Part shown: positions 24,801 through 34,943 of the stretch, piece by piece
Layout: every line of letters starts with the position of its first letter
Numbering within the stretch: position 1 is the first letter of the stretch
Assembly (NCBI GenBank): GCA_964019055.1
Contig: OZ025206.1
Span: 24,082,578-24,146,577, forward strand
Source: Anthopleura xanthogrammica
Lineage: Eukaryota; Cnidaria; Anthozoa; Actiniaria; Actiniidae
DNA length: 64,000 nucleotides
Direction: 5' to 3'
The notes under the pieces: model-generated
The model's input: only the letters and a program-made list of their open reading frames with translations
What the model was told of the DNA's origin: nothing
Database searches by the model: none
Translations under genes and position numbers: made by a program

Positions 24801-26130
24801 GAAGGAAACTTATTGATATATATAACAATTCGTAAAAATGTTTTGAACTGTATTGACTTTTTTAAAACAGTGTTTAAGTTTGGTTCTTATTTATGCTTGT
24901 ATGTAAGTTTTAAAACTATTTTGTTGCCTTATCGAGTCAACTATTTTGTATATATCAGGCAGAAGCAGTGATTTCTCATCTATGGTCAAGTCGTAGGCTT
25001 TCTAGTTCAGGGAACTGCGTTAACTTGAGACTTCCACCAAATCCTTCTCGTGTTGACAAGATGGTGATTGACCAGCTAAGAGAACATGCAAAGGTAAGAA
25101 AAAATCATTGTTGTTTTAGTATTTATGTACTGATACGCTTGGAATTTATTCATAATGACGTCATTTTTGTTGTTTCATCTTTTTCAAGGTTGAAGCCCTT
25201 GTGAGCAGAATAGAACGTATACGTCACTCTCCCTTACATCTTAGTATCAGTGAATGTGTAGATCAATGGCAGGAGGCCATTAAGGAGCTACAGGCCAAGA
25301 GAAGAGAAGAAATAAACAGCTGTAATGGTGGTAATGCAGGGCGTAGCAGGCTATGCTCTGCTTCAAGGTTCCTTGATGGTTCTGGTAAGACTTAGTTATA
25401 CTGGAAATACCCTAGTCGCTGACTGCTCATAATCATAGTCTTTTAATTTCATTCTCAAAACAAAATGAATTGAAAGTTAATCCAGGGGCAGATTTAGGAT
25501 ATTCATTAGAGGGTATACCCTAAAAACAAAATGTCAAATATTTCCCTTCATTTTGAGATGACCCTGATCAGGGGTTGGGTTATAGAGGATCATTATGTTG
25601 AAACACCGATATTTAACCTTTAGTTAGCCTAATTTCAGTTATCTAAAAAGCTATAATCACAGAGCTGTAGTGCCCCTGCCTGCCCCCTCAATCCTGCTGG
25701 TAGTTTTTTTTTAGTGCACTTGATAGCAAAGAGAATTGCTTTTTGCGAATGACAGTGAAAACTGTTCACTTGCAAGTTGAGTAGTCATACAATAAGTTCT
25801 GAAATTGATTAGTCTTTTAATAAGTTCATGCATCTTACTCATGCCCCCCACACACACACAAAAGGCAAAATCCACAGAATCATTACATGAATTCCTTTTT
25901 CCTAATTCCTTTATATTTCTATTGAAATCTCGCATTTAGATCTCCAAGGCTTGGTGACAGCTGTCAAAGAGCTCTGTGTGCAGACACGTGCCATTCGTAC
26001 AACTGTATGGTGTGCAGTTCATCTTGTAACATGTGAAAACATTCCAAGAACCAGTAGCTTTGCAGAAAGTGAGAGTAGTGCATCACCATCTGAAATAAAT
26101 GCCCTAGAGGGAACAGGAGAGGTATCATGA
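18843..26130 (+). CDS. MEIOC: MEIOC-like meiosis-specific coiled-coil protein
   Basis: MEIOC works with the RNA helicase YTHDC2 in the cytoplasm of germ cells to promote and maintain the meiotic programme. Exons: 18843-18938, 19179-19292, 21866-22179, 23326-24172, 24959-25093, 25189-25384, 25940-26130; phases agree throughout and give about 630 residues, shorter than the roughly 950 of human MEIOC. The C-terminal 200 residues hold the family domain: RLDECYEQLRCLEKERKK, LPPNPSRVDKMVIDQLREHA, VSRIERIRHSPLHLSIS, VKELCVQTRAIRTTVWCAV. The middle is long, Ser/Pro-rich and probably disordered. Exon 2 is fixed because TAG directly precedes its frame. Exon 1 is inferred from ATG at 18843, phase and a GTTTGT donor, and is the weakest part. 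Exon 2 opens with a PABP-binding-like PAM2 motif (NPAAKPFVP). Confidence 0.9.
21265..21420 (+). repeat. 85-bp direct duplication
   Basis: Two adjacent units share CTCGAG, TTTGCCAAAGTTTACTAG, AAGTACATGTA and GTAATACT at a period of about 85 bp. It lies in the MEIOC intron before the exon at 21866. Confidence 0.75.
21625..21850 (+). repeat. SINE-like dispersed repeat (same family as 4160 and 62930)
   Basis: Shared blocks in order: TCTCCTCCTTGATTTGAGGG, TTTTTCTCTAGG, TGTGCCCTAACTTAGA, GGTTGTTTCAGGGTATTGAT and TTTTGAAGGCAATATTGG. It ends a few bases before the MEIOC exon at 21866, so it supplies most of that intron's 3' end. Confidence 0.55.
24276..24610. mobile_element. MITE with about 90-bp terminal inverted repeats in a MEIOC intron
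   Basis: Left end ATTACATTCAAAATGGCTCA; the right end is the inverse (ATTACAGTCAAAACGGCTCA when reverse-complemented). The arms also share TACCCCCTACA, ATTCGAATATTGAGTTGATT and ATTCACTCTGA. There is no coding capacity. It lies about 100 bp after the large MEIOC exon. Confidence 0.8.
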
Positions 26131-26818
26131 AAGCATTTTGATGAATAATATGGTGAAAAATTAAACAAATAGTGGGATGACAAATCCACAGTAAACTGAA
26201 ATACGACTAATACAGTTAATGAACAATGCAATGCAACAGCAAGGATAAAAGCGATAGAGATGCCTATTTAGCTCTACAGACACTGATTGACGTCAGGCAA
26301 ATACATGCAGCACAATGATAAAGCAATTTGTTGAAGCAGCCCAGGAATGAACTAAGCACTGTCAAGAACATTGCATGCATTTTTGAAGAGTATGCACAAG
26401 TATTTGTACTGCAGCAGCTACTGTTTGTGAAGTGTATCTGTCCAGTAGTTTGGATTCATGGTTTATAGTAATACCAATGCTGTAACTACAAGCCATGCAT
26501 GGTTACTGTTGATCTGAATGGAGCTGATTATGGTGATGGAACATGGTTAACAAGGTTAATTCAGTATGTATGCTGATGCTCTCCACTGGGCATCACGACG
26601 CACTAGAAACAATATTGTTTGACAAGGAGAAGGGACTAAATGAACATAGTAAAGTTGAATAATCTGATCTGTCCTATTCACACTTTAATTTACAGTGTCC
26701 AACAAAGGCATTGCCTTATTTATGATTATTTAATTTTAGAAATCATTTCAAAATTTGGTATGTTTTTGAGATTTTCCAAGTGTGATCAATATCAGTGATA
26801 TTCTGGTATCTGATGGAT

Positions 26819-27070
26819 AATAGCCAATGTGCATGAGCTCGAAATTATAGCACAAAGCATGATGGGAAAGTGAGTTCTTACGCTTTTTTGGCTCCTCTAA
26901 AAGTTCATCTGAAAAATTTTCCTTCGATATTTTCTATGGAAATAAAAGGATTTCAGCAGACGAAAATAACAGTAATTTTTTTCTGATCGTTCCTTTGATT
27001 TCCCTGATGCATTTTAAAGAACTCACTTTCCCAGAGTGCTTTGTGAGCTTTGATGCACATTGCCTATTAG
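26819..27070. mobile_element. MITE, AATAGCCAATGTGCAT ends
   Basis: The left arm (AATAGCCAATGTGCAT, CACAAAGCATGATGGGAAAG, TGAGTTCT) is repeated in inverse at the right end (reading AGAACTCACTTTCCC then ATGCACATTGCCTATT). There is no frame of note. Confidence 0.75.
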
Positions 27071-27480
27071 AATATTCTTTTCTTCAAAAAGACCTTAGGC
27101 ATTGTTTAACCTATGATGTCCTAAGATACTGGCTACAATAATTGACATACCATACCTTGGATCAATAAACACATACAGTAATATGCAGTCACAGCTAAGC
27201 AGGAAATTCATTTTCCCCCTCGAAACTGCTTCTCAGTCAAAGAGATCAATTTTTCTTGAGCAAACATAACAATTTCAAAATAAATCCACCTTTCATAATC
27301 TTTCTCCTTAGTTAGTGTATCAACAATAAATGAACGTTACAGTCAAACAATGTATATTTTCTAAATCTTGATATTGTTTACAAATTCATGGTCAGAAAGG
27401 GAATTAAATTTGCCTTGGAAAACTCCAAGGAAAGCTTTGTGCAGAATTATTTACATCTTGTGTTTGTTTGAATTTAAATT

Positions 27481-27692
27481 ACAGCACAATGCACAAGAAT
27501 ATGACCACATTTAATGTATTAACATACTTTTGTGCACTGGCTTTTGTATGTTAAACCAACATGTTTTGATGCAAAGCTGGCGGGTGTTACCATACAAGGA
27601 AGTCATGTAAAAGCTTGTTTGGCGTAAAAAAGCCAGTGCATAGAAGTGTGTGAATACATTAAATGTGGTCATAATTTAGTGTTGTGCTGTAG
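27481..27692. mobile_element. MITE, TACAGCACAA ends
   Basis: Both arms carry TACAGCACAA, TATGACCACATTTAATGTAT and GCACTGGCTTTT in inverse orientation. The arms are about 70 bp each and the loop about 75 bp. Confidence 0.75.
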
Positions 27693-27695
27693 TGA

Positions 27696-27940
27696 GGGGG
27701 CTTTCATTTATTACTGTATTGGGGGGGGGGGGGGGGGGGTCGGCAAAATCATCTGTTGTCTTTTCCAAATATTACCCAATCATAACCCCCCTATATTTTG
27801 CTCAGTTTATTACTAAACCCTTATAAAGCTGCATAAAATTAGTAACCTCCCCTATATAGCTTCTGAAAATAATGTGACCCCCCAATATTGCCAACCCCCC
27901 CCATACAGTAATAAATGAAAGCCCCCCCCCCCCTAAATAG
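27696..27940. mobile_element. MITE with poly-G inner tracts
   Basis: Ends GGGGGCTTTCATTTATTACT and its inverse AGTAATAAATGAAAGCCCCC flank a G-tract on one side and C-tracts on the other. It starts 4 bp after the preceding element ends. Confidence 0.75.
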
Positions 27941-27947
27941 CCACTGA

Positions 27948-28040
27948 CGTGTGGTTTGCTCAGTTGGTAGAGCATCAAACTAGTTTGCATACATTATCAC
28001 TGGTTGATTCTGATCAAGGAAAGGAGCATTTGCAATGCAG
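27948..28040 (+). repeat. tRNA-derived SINE fragment
   Basis: GGTTTGCTCAGTTGGTAGAG is a good tRNA A-box region. GGTTGATTCTGATC about 35 bases later is a degenerate B-box. It does not fold as a complete tRNA, so I call it a SINE head and not a tRNA gene. Confidence 0.5.
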
Positions 28041-28561
28041 CTAACAAATGGCTCCTGCCCCAAAATGACCAAAACAAAAAAAAGTCAAAATTGCCTAAGC
28101 AAAACAAAAACGTTAATCAAAATACTAAGGTGACATTCACGATAGATGCCATGATGGTTTTTATATTGTAATGCGAATTAGCCATGCGGTCTTCTAGGGG
28201 CAAGAAGGCCCAGAAAAAGCAAAAACCCATTTAAATTTCTTAAATTGAGCTGGCTTCCAGCATGGCACATGTGACCCAAGTTGAGGCAAACATTAGTGTC
28301 TAGTGTCCAGATTACTAGCTGGTTTGGTTTCGTAAAATAAGGAAGGATGATAAAGGTGCAACAACAAAAAAAGATAAAGTATGATGAGCCATGGAAACTA
28401 TTGCCTTCTTGCATTTATTTTTAGTACCATTTCTCAGAACATGCAACTTTGTCTTGTTATTACAATCCTTGGTGTTTTAATGAAACTTCAGGTGACTTTA
28501 AGATGACATACTTTCACACAAATATTGTGCATGAACACGAGTACAAAACAAAGGGATTTTA

Positions 28562-30363
28562 TCACAGTTTAGAAGTCAAGTCATCTGATTTAAGAAAGAC
28601 AACAGTAACTGTTATATCATCCCTCCACATGCGACGGTACTGTTCTGGCACAAGAAGCATCTGAGCTACAAAATGATGATCATTACCACCAACAGCATGT
28701 CTTATCAGGTGTGTTGCTGCATTCTTCTCTAGAATCTCACCAACATTTTTCTTACTTGAATCTAAGAACTGACCAACTAATTCCACAGCTTGTTGACTGG
28801 ACAGCGAATCCCAGAGCCCATCTGAAGCAAGAATGATGAATTTGTCCTGATTTTTAATCTGGTGCTTGGTAGTGACTGGTTTTGCTGTAAGATATGGAGG
28901 CGTTTTGTACAAGTGGGGAGGAACGATTGGACCTCCATATATTTGAGTAAGAATGTGAGAGTGGGTTACTTGGTCCCACTTGTATTGAACATCACCAAAG
29001 GCACGTAATGGCTGTAATTGCCCAAGAAGCCTCTCATTCTTAATCACTGTTCCTTCTTCACCTGGGTGTTCCTTAAGTAATCTCCGGTATTCTTTCTCAT
29101 TTTTGCTGTTCTGGTCTTCAGTAAGCTGATGGGCAACCCACGATTCACCTGGTGTTTTACTTCCTAATACTACTCGACAGTCGCCTAAGACAACAACAAC
29201 AGCAAAAATAAGTATTCTGTTTATGAGTAGCAGGGGGCATGTAGAGGGGGAGGGGCACAGGGGAGGGAGCATTTACACCTTAGATAACACTCTTACTGAT
29301 ATTCTTAAACTCCTCCTGTTGTTCCTTCTTCTCAGCCAGTGGCAGCCTTTCTTTGACCAATACTGATGACAGATATGAAGGTGATGGATGGGGTTGGGTG
29401 GGGGGTGGAGAACTTGTTATGCAAGTCCTGGAAATTTAAATGACATTTAAACTTACCAGAGTTTGCTAAATGGATACTATCTCCTTCTACATAAGCAGAA
29501 ACTGCACAAGCACCAGTTGCACCAACTACGAAAGAGTCATCCAACATCTTAACAGGAATTGCTTCAGCAGAAATATCGTCATCCAACTGTGAGTAAGCAA
29601 GACTCAAGGCTTCCTCTGTTGTTAACTTGTCAACACCATTCAATACCTCCTTCAGACTTTGGACTAGATATTTTGGGCCAGTATGAAACATGTCTTGCTT
29701 CTTAGATAAAGTATAATCAGTGGTGAGAGCTGGTGCTTCATTGGCATTTGAGTTCGCTGCAGAACTTTCATTGCTGTAAAAACTGGACACGAGTAAATCC
29801 CTGACAATTTCTTTTTCAAATCTCCCGAGTTCAGATTTTTTGAGCAAAGACAGTGCAATATATAATGGAAGGCGATTCTTAACAGCCTCAGCACACTGCC
29901 AGCCACCATGACCATCAAACACACTAAAGAGAACACCGTTAGTCTTGAGTATTCTGCACTCTGTGTTTCGATCTTCCATGGGGTTATTAGACGGCAAGTT
30001 GTTGGTATCGTAATAATACACCACTCCACAGTTCACATCGACACGTTTTTCATTTTTTCTGATAATCATGCTTGCTTCGTTTGGACTTAAAGGTGGATTT
30101 TCAGGGTTTTTTCCTCCTTGAATGAAGTCATGTATTAGTTTTTTAAGAAGCCCTTTTACTCCATAAGATGAGCTCCCAGCTACTTCTTTGTCATCAGCGG
30201 CGTAAAGTTGAAAAACCTGACTGAACCCTAACGTGTACAATGACCCGACAAAAGCAGCTGCTACGCCAGCTACTGGCCACTTCCATCGGTTAAGAGCCCC
30301 GATAACTTCTCCACGATTCATGATGGCGATTGGAGAGCAATATAGGCTCTTTGTGGATGGCAT
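28562..30363 (-). CDS. PDP1: Pyruvate dehydrogenase phosphatase-like PPM phosphatase
   Basis: Mitochondrial Mg/Mn-dependent Ser/Thr phosphatase of the PP2C (PPM) fold that reactivates the pyruvate dehydrogenase complex by dephosphorylating E1-alpha. Two exons on the minus strand: 29457-30363 and 28562-29184, joined in phase within GDCR. It has 509 residues from the first ATG, or 495 from the ATG at 30321. Metal-binding and core motifs in order: PMEDR (about 128-132), FSVFDGHGG (146-154), HLANSGDCR, LRAFGDVQYKW, PPYLTAKP, ILASDGLWD, ATHLIRHAVGG, RDDITVTVVF. The PDP-specific insertions and the RAFGD and HLIRHAVG segments separate it from generic PP2Cs. The N-terminus is basic and then hydrophobic (WPVAGVAAAFVGSLYTLGF), fitting mitochondrial import or membrane anchoring. 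It is head-to-head with the dehydrogenase gene that starts 416 bp away. Confidence 0.93.
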
Positions 30364-30779
30364 AAAAAATTATTTGCCGTCTACACGTGGAGGCAACGCT
30401 CATCCATGATCTGATCAACCGGCCATCTTTTCACATCGGCTTTTCTCCTTGACGCTTCATTTATTACATCATGTGTTCAAATCGATATTATGTCGGAATA
30501 GCGTCGGAAAAACGTGAGTAGCTCGTGACTGCTCGAAAGTCGGAGCACAGACCTAACAAACTCTACGATATCGATATTTCTGCAAATAGAAATAAAAGTC
30601 CTGTTATTTATGTCTTAATTGATTGTTTTTTTTCCATTGTGTTTTTAACTAGTAGAAAATTTCGGCCTTTTAGCGTATCTCCACCTCCCTCCCGGCCGTC
30701 AGGTCGACCTCAGGTCAGCTGTGCAATTGTCACGCAATCGGCCTGTGTCGACTAGTCACAGATCCACCAGCCATCAGTC
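30364..30779. promoter_or_regulatory. Shared divergent promoter region, PDP and GHRA-like genes
   Basis: Only 416 bp separate the two start codons, so both promoters and both 5' UTRs must fit here. I see no clear TATA box. The segment is single-copy in appearance, with a CpG-containing stretch near 30670-30760. The bidirectional role is inferred from spacing alone. Confidence 0.45.
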
Positions 30780-33700
30780 ATGTCTGCCAGGACTGTTCAC
30801 GTATTTTCCCTGATACCTAACTTGACGAGATTACTGATTAAGAGATGCTCAGAACTGAAATTTAAGGAAATCCCTGTCTCAGAAAACAAAGGTTTTGATT
30901 ATGACGGTGAGTTGGAAAGACCTAAGCTTATGTACTGCTCTGTGCCCACTCAGGCCGTTCTTGAGGACTCGAAAGTTTTCACTAGCTACTTCTAGTCAAA
31001 ATAAGCTTACCACTATTTCACATTGTGTTATCTTGAGCTTTTAAGCTTAAAACTTAAAAGTTATATGTGTATAAAAAAAAAACGAAAGTTCTGAGTTCCT
31101 CGATAAACACTGTTTCCCTCGGTCCCCGTCAATAAGTGCTAATTCTCTACTTTCACATTGCCATAATGCACCTATCAATGTCTTGCACCAACGGAGGGAG
31201 TGCGGGCATACCCAGGGGCTATTGACATTTTTCATATTTTTTCGTCAATAATCCCCATTCTGGAGGTGTATGTGCATGTCAATATTTGTCAAATGCCCCT
31301 ATTGTAATTTCTCTTGAAAACGTATTGTACTATTATAATTGTAATCGCAGACATTCATTATATACTCTGGGCCAAGTCCACCTCGGTCAAAATGTTAATG
31401 AACCCTACCCAAGGGGAACCGTTAGTCAAAAAAGGCCAAGCCACCCCAATAACGGGTAACGTTTCATTTTCAATAGCCCGTCTATGCCGGCACTCCACCC
31501 GCGTTGGGGCAAGACATTGATAGGTGCATAACACATTGCGGTTGGGGGTACTGATTATCATTTAATTATCATTTAGAACATCAAGAAATTATCGGGTTAT
31601 ATTTACCCTCCCCCTAAAGGGCTATGTATTATGGGCAATGTGAATTAAAGGAGAGAATATATTGCTATAGTAATATATTTGCATGGTCACGCAAACAATG
31701 AAAGTATTAAAAGCTGTGATTATGTTTTAGCTTTGACCAACCTTCAAGAAGCAGGGATTTTAATTTGTGATCCTGTAATAATCCCTTATGTCACTCAACT
31801 TCCAAACTTGAAGTGGCTTCAGCTGACATGGGCAGGTATTGACAGTGTTATAGAAAGCTTCAATGACAAAGCTCCTCCATCTTACCTGGTTACTCGTTTT
31901 GGTGGTGTCTTTGGGCAAGATATGGCAGAATTTGTCATAGGAGAGATTATTGCAAGAGAGAGAAGTTCCAGAAAATTTTGGAAAAGACAAGAAGAGCATT
32001 ATTGGTAATGTAAATTGTTCAAAACCTGACTTAGACCATTTTTTGTTTGTTGGGCGTAATGTTTTCCGATTTCAGACTGTATCATTTTCTTGAGAATAGG
32101 CAGGGATTTCATTAAAATTTCAAGTAGGTGGAGATTTTGCTTAATATACTGTAAGAGCCACACATTTGGGAAGTGGAATGGCAAAAGTAGCCAGCTCAGA
32201 TATGGAAAGTAGACACCAGAGTTTGCAGGTTGCTGGCTCCTAATGAAATCACTGAAATAAGATTCTTTGTTTGAGTTGTATTGAGTCCAGTTTGATGTGT
32301 CTTTTCATGTGCAACCATTAAACAAAGAAAATGATACACAAAGGAATGAAACATAGTCTGAAATTATGGGAAAATATTATACCAAAACAATTAAGGTCTA
32401 TTGAAATTGAAGGCATCATTTTTGTTATTAATTACAACTAGGGGGAAGCATATATGCAATGCCAAGGTGCCTCTGAATCAGGTTTCTAAGTTTTTCTTTC
32501 AGTGTTGCAAAAAAGTTCTGTCAAGTGTGACATTTCTTGTAAAAAGTTTCTTTCCATTAGATAAAATTAATATAATGTTGGCAATAGTGATGTTGCAGAT
32601 TGTAAAGTATAATGCTTTCAGTGTATTATCTGATCGACAGGTTAAATGATGCGAAGTATCGCAGCTTATCAAATTTGACTCTTGGTATTCTTGGGCTTGG
32701 AGACATTGGAAAGGATGTTGCAAAGTACTGCAAAGCCTTAGGGATGACTATTTGGGCGATGGGACGGACTGAGAGGACTGAATTACCACCAGATGTGGAT
32801 CATTTTAGAACACAGTCTGGTTTGAAAGAAGTGTTGGAGTCAAGCGATTACATTTGTAACATTCTACCTAGTACACCCACAACACAAAACCTTTTATCTG
32901 GTGATGTACTCGAGGTCTGCAAGTGCCGTCAGTCGGTGTTCATAAATGTAGGCCGTGGAGATGTCATAAGTGAGGAGAGCCTTTTAAAAGCACTAAAAAA
33001 TGGATGGATTGCGGGTGCTGTTTTAGATGTATTTGAAAAAGAACCCCTACCCAAAGACAGTGAACTGTGGGACATGCCTGGGGTCACTATTACACCACAT
33101 TGTGCTGCAGTCTCATTTGCTGAGGATGTAAGTACTTTGAGGTTTCTGTTTTTCTCTCATCAATGATATATGCTGATATTTTCTCATTGCTAACAAGATA
33201 ATTTCTCCATTGTTGGAAAGGTGTGGAATTATATCTTAAATAACTCTTACAATACAGAGATTCTTGATATTCTGTAAACTCAGACATGGCTTGTTGTGAA
33301 ATTGTTTTTTTTTTTTTGCTGCCGTCAATCAAAAAATTAATCAGATTAATCATCTAGACAATGGGGTATTTGTTTAGATACGTTAATCAGTCGGTACCAT
33401 TTGTATTGTTGACTGGTGGCAGTGAAAACCAAATTCCAATGGGCAACTTGCAACTACCAAATTTTGCAGAGTATCGAGAATCACAGTATATCAGCAATTG
33501 GAGATGTATAAAGAACATACAAAATGGGTCCCAATACTGATCTTGAGGAACACCAACTTTGAGATTGAAAACTGAAGAAAAACATCATTGATACAAATTG
33601 TTTCCTTTTTGTAAGATGTGATGTGAACCATTCGACATATTAGTACCCATCAGTTTCAGCATTTATCTCGGAACCTAGGAAATGCTTGCATTAGCCAAGA

Positions 33701-33842
33701 ATGCATGACCAAGAATAACATTTTTTCATGACAAATAATTATTTTCTATTTGCAGGTTGCTGAAGTATTTGCAAAAAATTTCAAGCTGTATGAGCAAGGA
33801 AAACCATTAGATTATTCTGTTGACATTAGTAGAGGCTATTGA
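30780..33842 (+). CDS. D-isomer-specific 2-hydroxyacid dehydrogenase, GHRA (glyoxylate/hydroxypyruvate reductase A)-like
   Basis: NAD(P)-dependent reductase of 2-oxoacids such as glyoxylate or hydroxypyruvate, probably soluble. Exons 30780-30906, 31671-32004, 32641-33127 and 33756-33842, phases consistent, giving 344 residues. The Rossmann fingerprint is LGILGLGDIGKDVAKYCKAL. The catalytic triad positions of the family are visible: Arg in NVGRGDVIS, Glu in DVFEKEPLP and His in TPHCAAVSF. The N-terminal substrate domain (PNLKWLQLTWAGIDSV, FGQDMAEFVIGEII) resembles bacterial GhrA and its invertebrate relatives more than human GRHPR. The start at 30780 is the first ATG in frame. The exact substrate cannot be read from sequence. 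Confidence 0.92.
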
Positions 33843-34943
33843 ACTAAAATTATAATGCATAAGGAATTTTGGTCATTTTGCAAAATTTTAATGTTTGTAG
33901 ATAGCAAGTACTGTATATTTTATTCGAGAGATAAGGAATTTGTATTCTAAAACTAAAATTTATTATAGGCACCAGTACTAATTGATCTCGTACTACAGTA
34001 TCCTAGCAACCGCTGTTACCATAGCAATGATGTGTTATTACTACTCATTAGGCATTAGGTAATACAAAACTACAGTGGTCCATTTTAGATTGTATTGCTA
34101 TTAAAATTTTGAGAAAACAATGAAGTTTCAAATAAAGGTTTACAAATATTCTGCTATTTTTTATGTTAAAAGCGGTTCCTTGGTTCCTTGGATTCTTGTG
34201 ATGAATAAAACTTTCAAAATGTTTCAAGACAACTTCAAAGTTTTAGGAAAAATTGTGCAAGCTTTTGCAGTGCAAGGTTTAATTTATATTGGTTTTTATT
34301 TGTTTTTATCAAAATCCTAATTATTAATTAATATCAATTTACACAGTGAATTACATTCACGTCATTACATTTATTTATATATACCTTAGGTAAAATAAGT
34401 TTTTCACTTAATTTTATTACGTCCAGCTGATATGAAAAGGTAATGTAGAAATGACATCGGTGCAAAACTGAGGCCAGGTCATGAAGCCTGCTAAAATTGA
34501 CTCATAAAAGTCCATATCTGAGATAAATCTAGATTTTCATGAGAGGGTTTGGATATTTTGTATACATTGACTATGATATTCATTATTGAGTGGGAAAATA
34601 AAATAAAGAAATAACCGTTTTCTGCACCGCGAGGATACTAAGAATGACACTTCAGTTTTGCAAGTTTTCTAGATTATGATTGGTTAATATTTTTCCTCGG
34701 AATAGGTGGATGAATAATATAATTATTTTATGGTGCAGTTATTTATAATTATAGTAAGGTTAAAAAAAATGGAAAAAAGAGGCTTTTGATGAAAAAAAAA
34801 TGCATCCCAAACTAAAAGGGGGGCTACATGCCCCATCGCCCTTCCTCTAAATCTTCCACTGTGTAACCCCTATTTTGCATAATCTAAGACAAATATTATT
34901 TTTCTTTTCCTTGGGTTTTTGGATGTCCACAATAATGTTGTTA
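33843..34943. other. Intergenic region between convergent GHRA-like and USP genes
   Basis: About 1.1 kb, AT-rich, with an AATAAA-type hexamer near 34127 that could serve the dehydrogenase transcript. No coding exon or clear element is seen. Confidence 0.5.

Larger units (their letters stand above)
26131..28561. other. Intergenic region between convergent MEIOC and PDP genes
   Basis: The first about 690 bp after the MEIOC stop look single-copy and probably include its 3' UTR. The rest is largely three inverted-repeat elements and a tRNA-like SINE, listed separately. I see no coding exon. Two poly-G/C tracts belong to one of the elements. Confidence 0.6.

Noticed and set aside
31679..32008. 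Independent 109-codon gene
   Set aside because: It is exon 2 of the 2-hydroxyacid dehydrogenase and joins in phase to exons 1 and 3.
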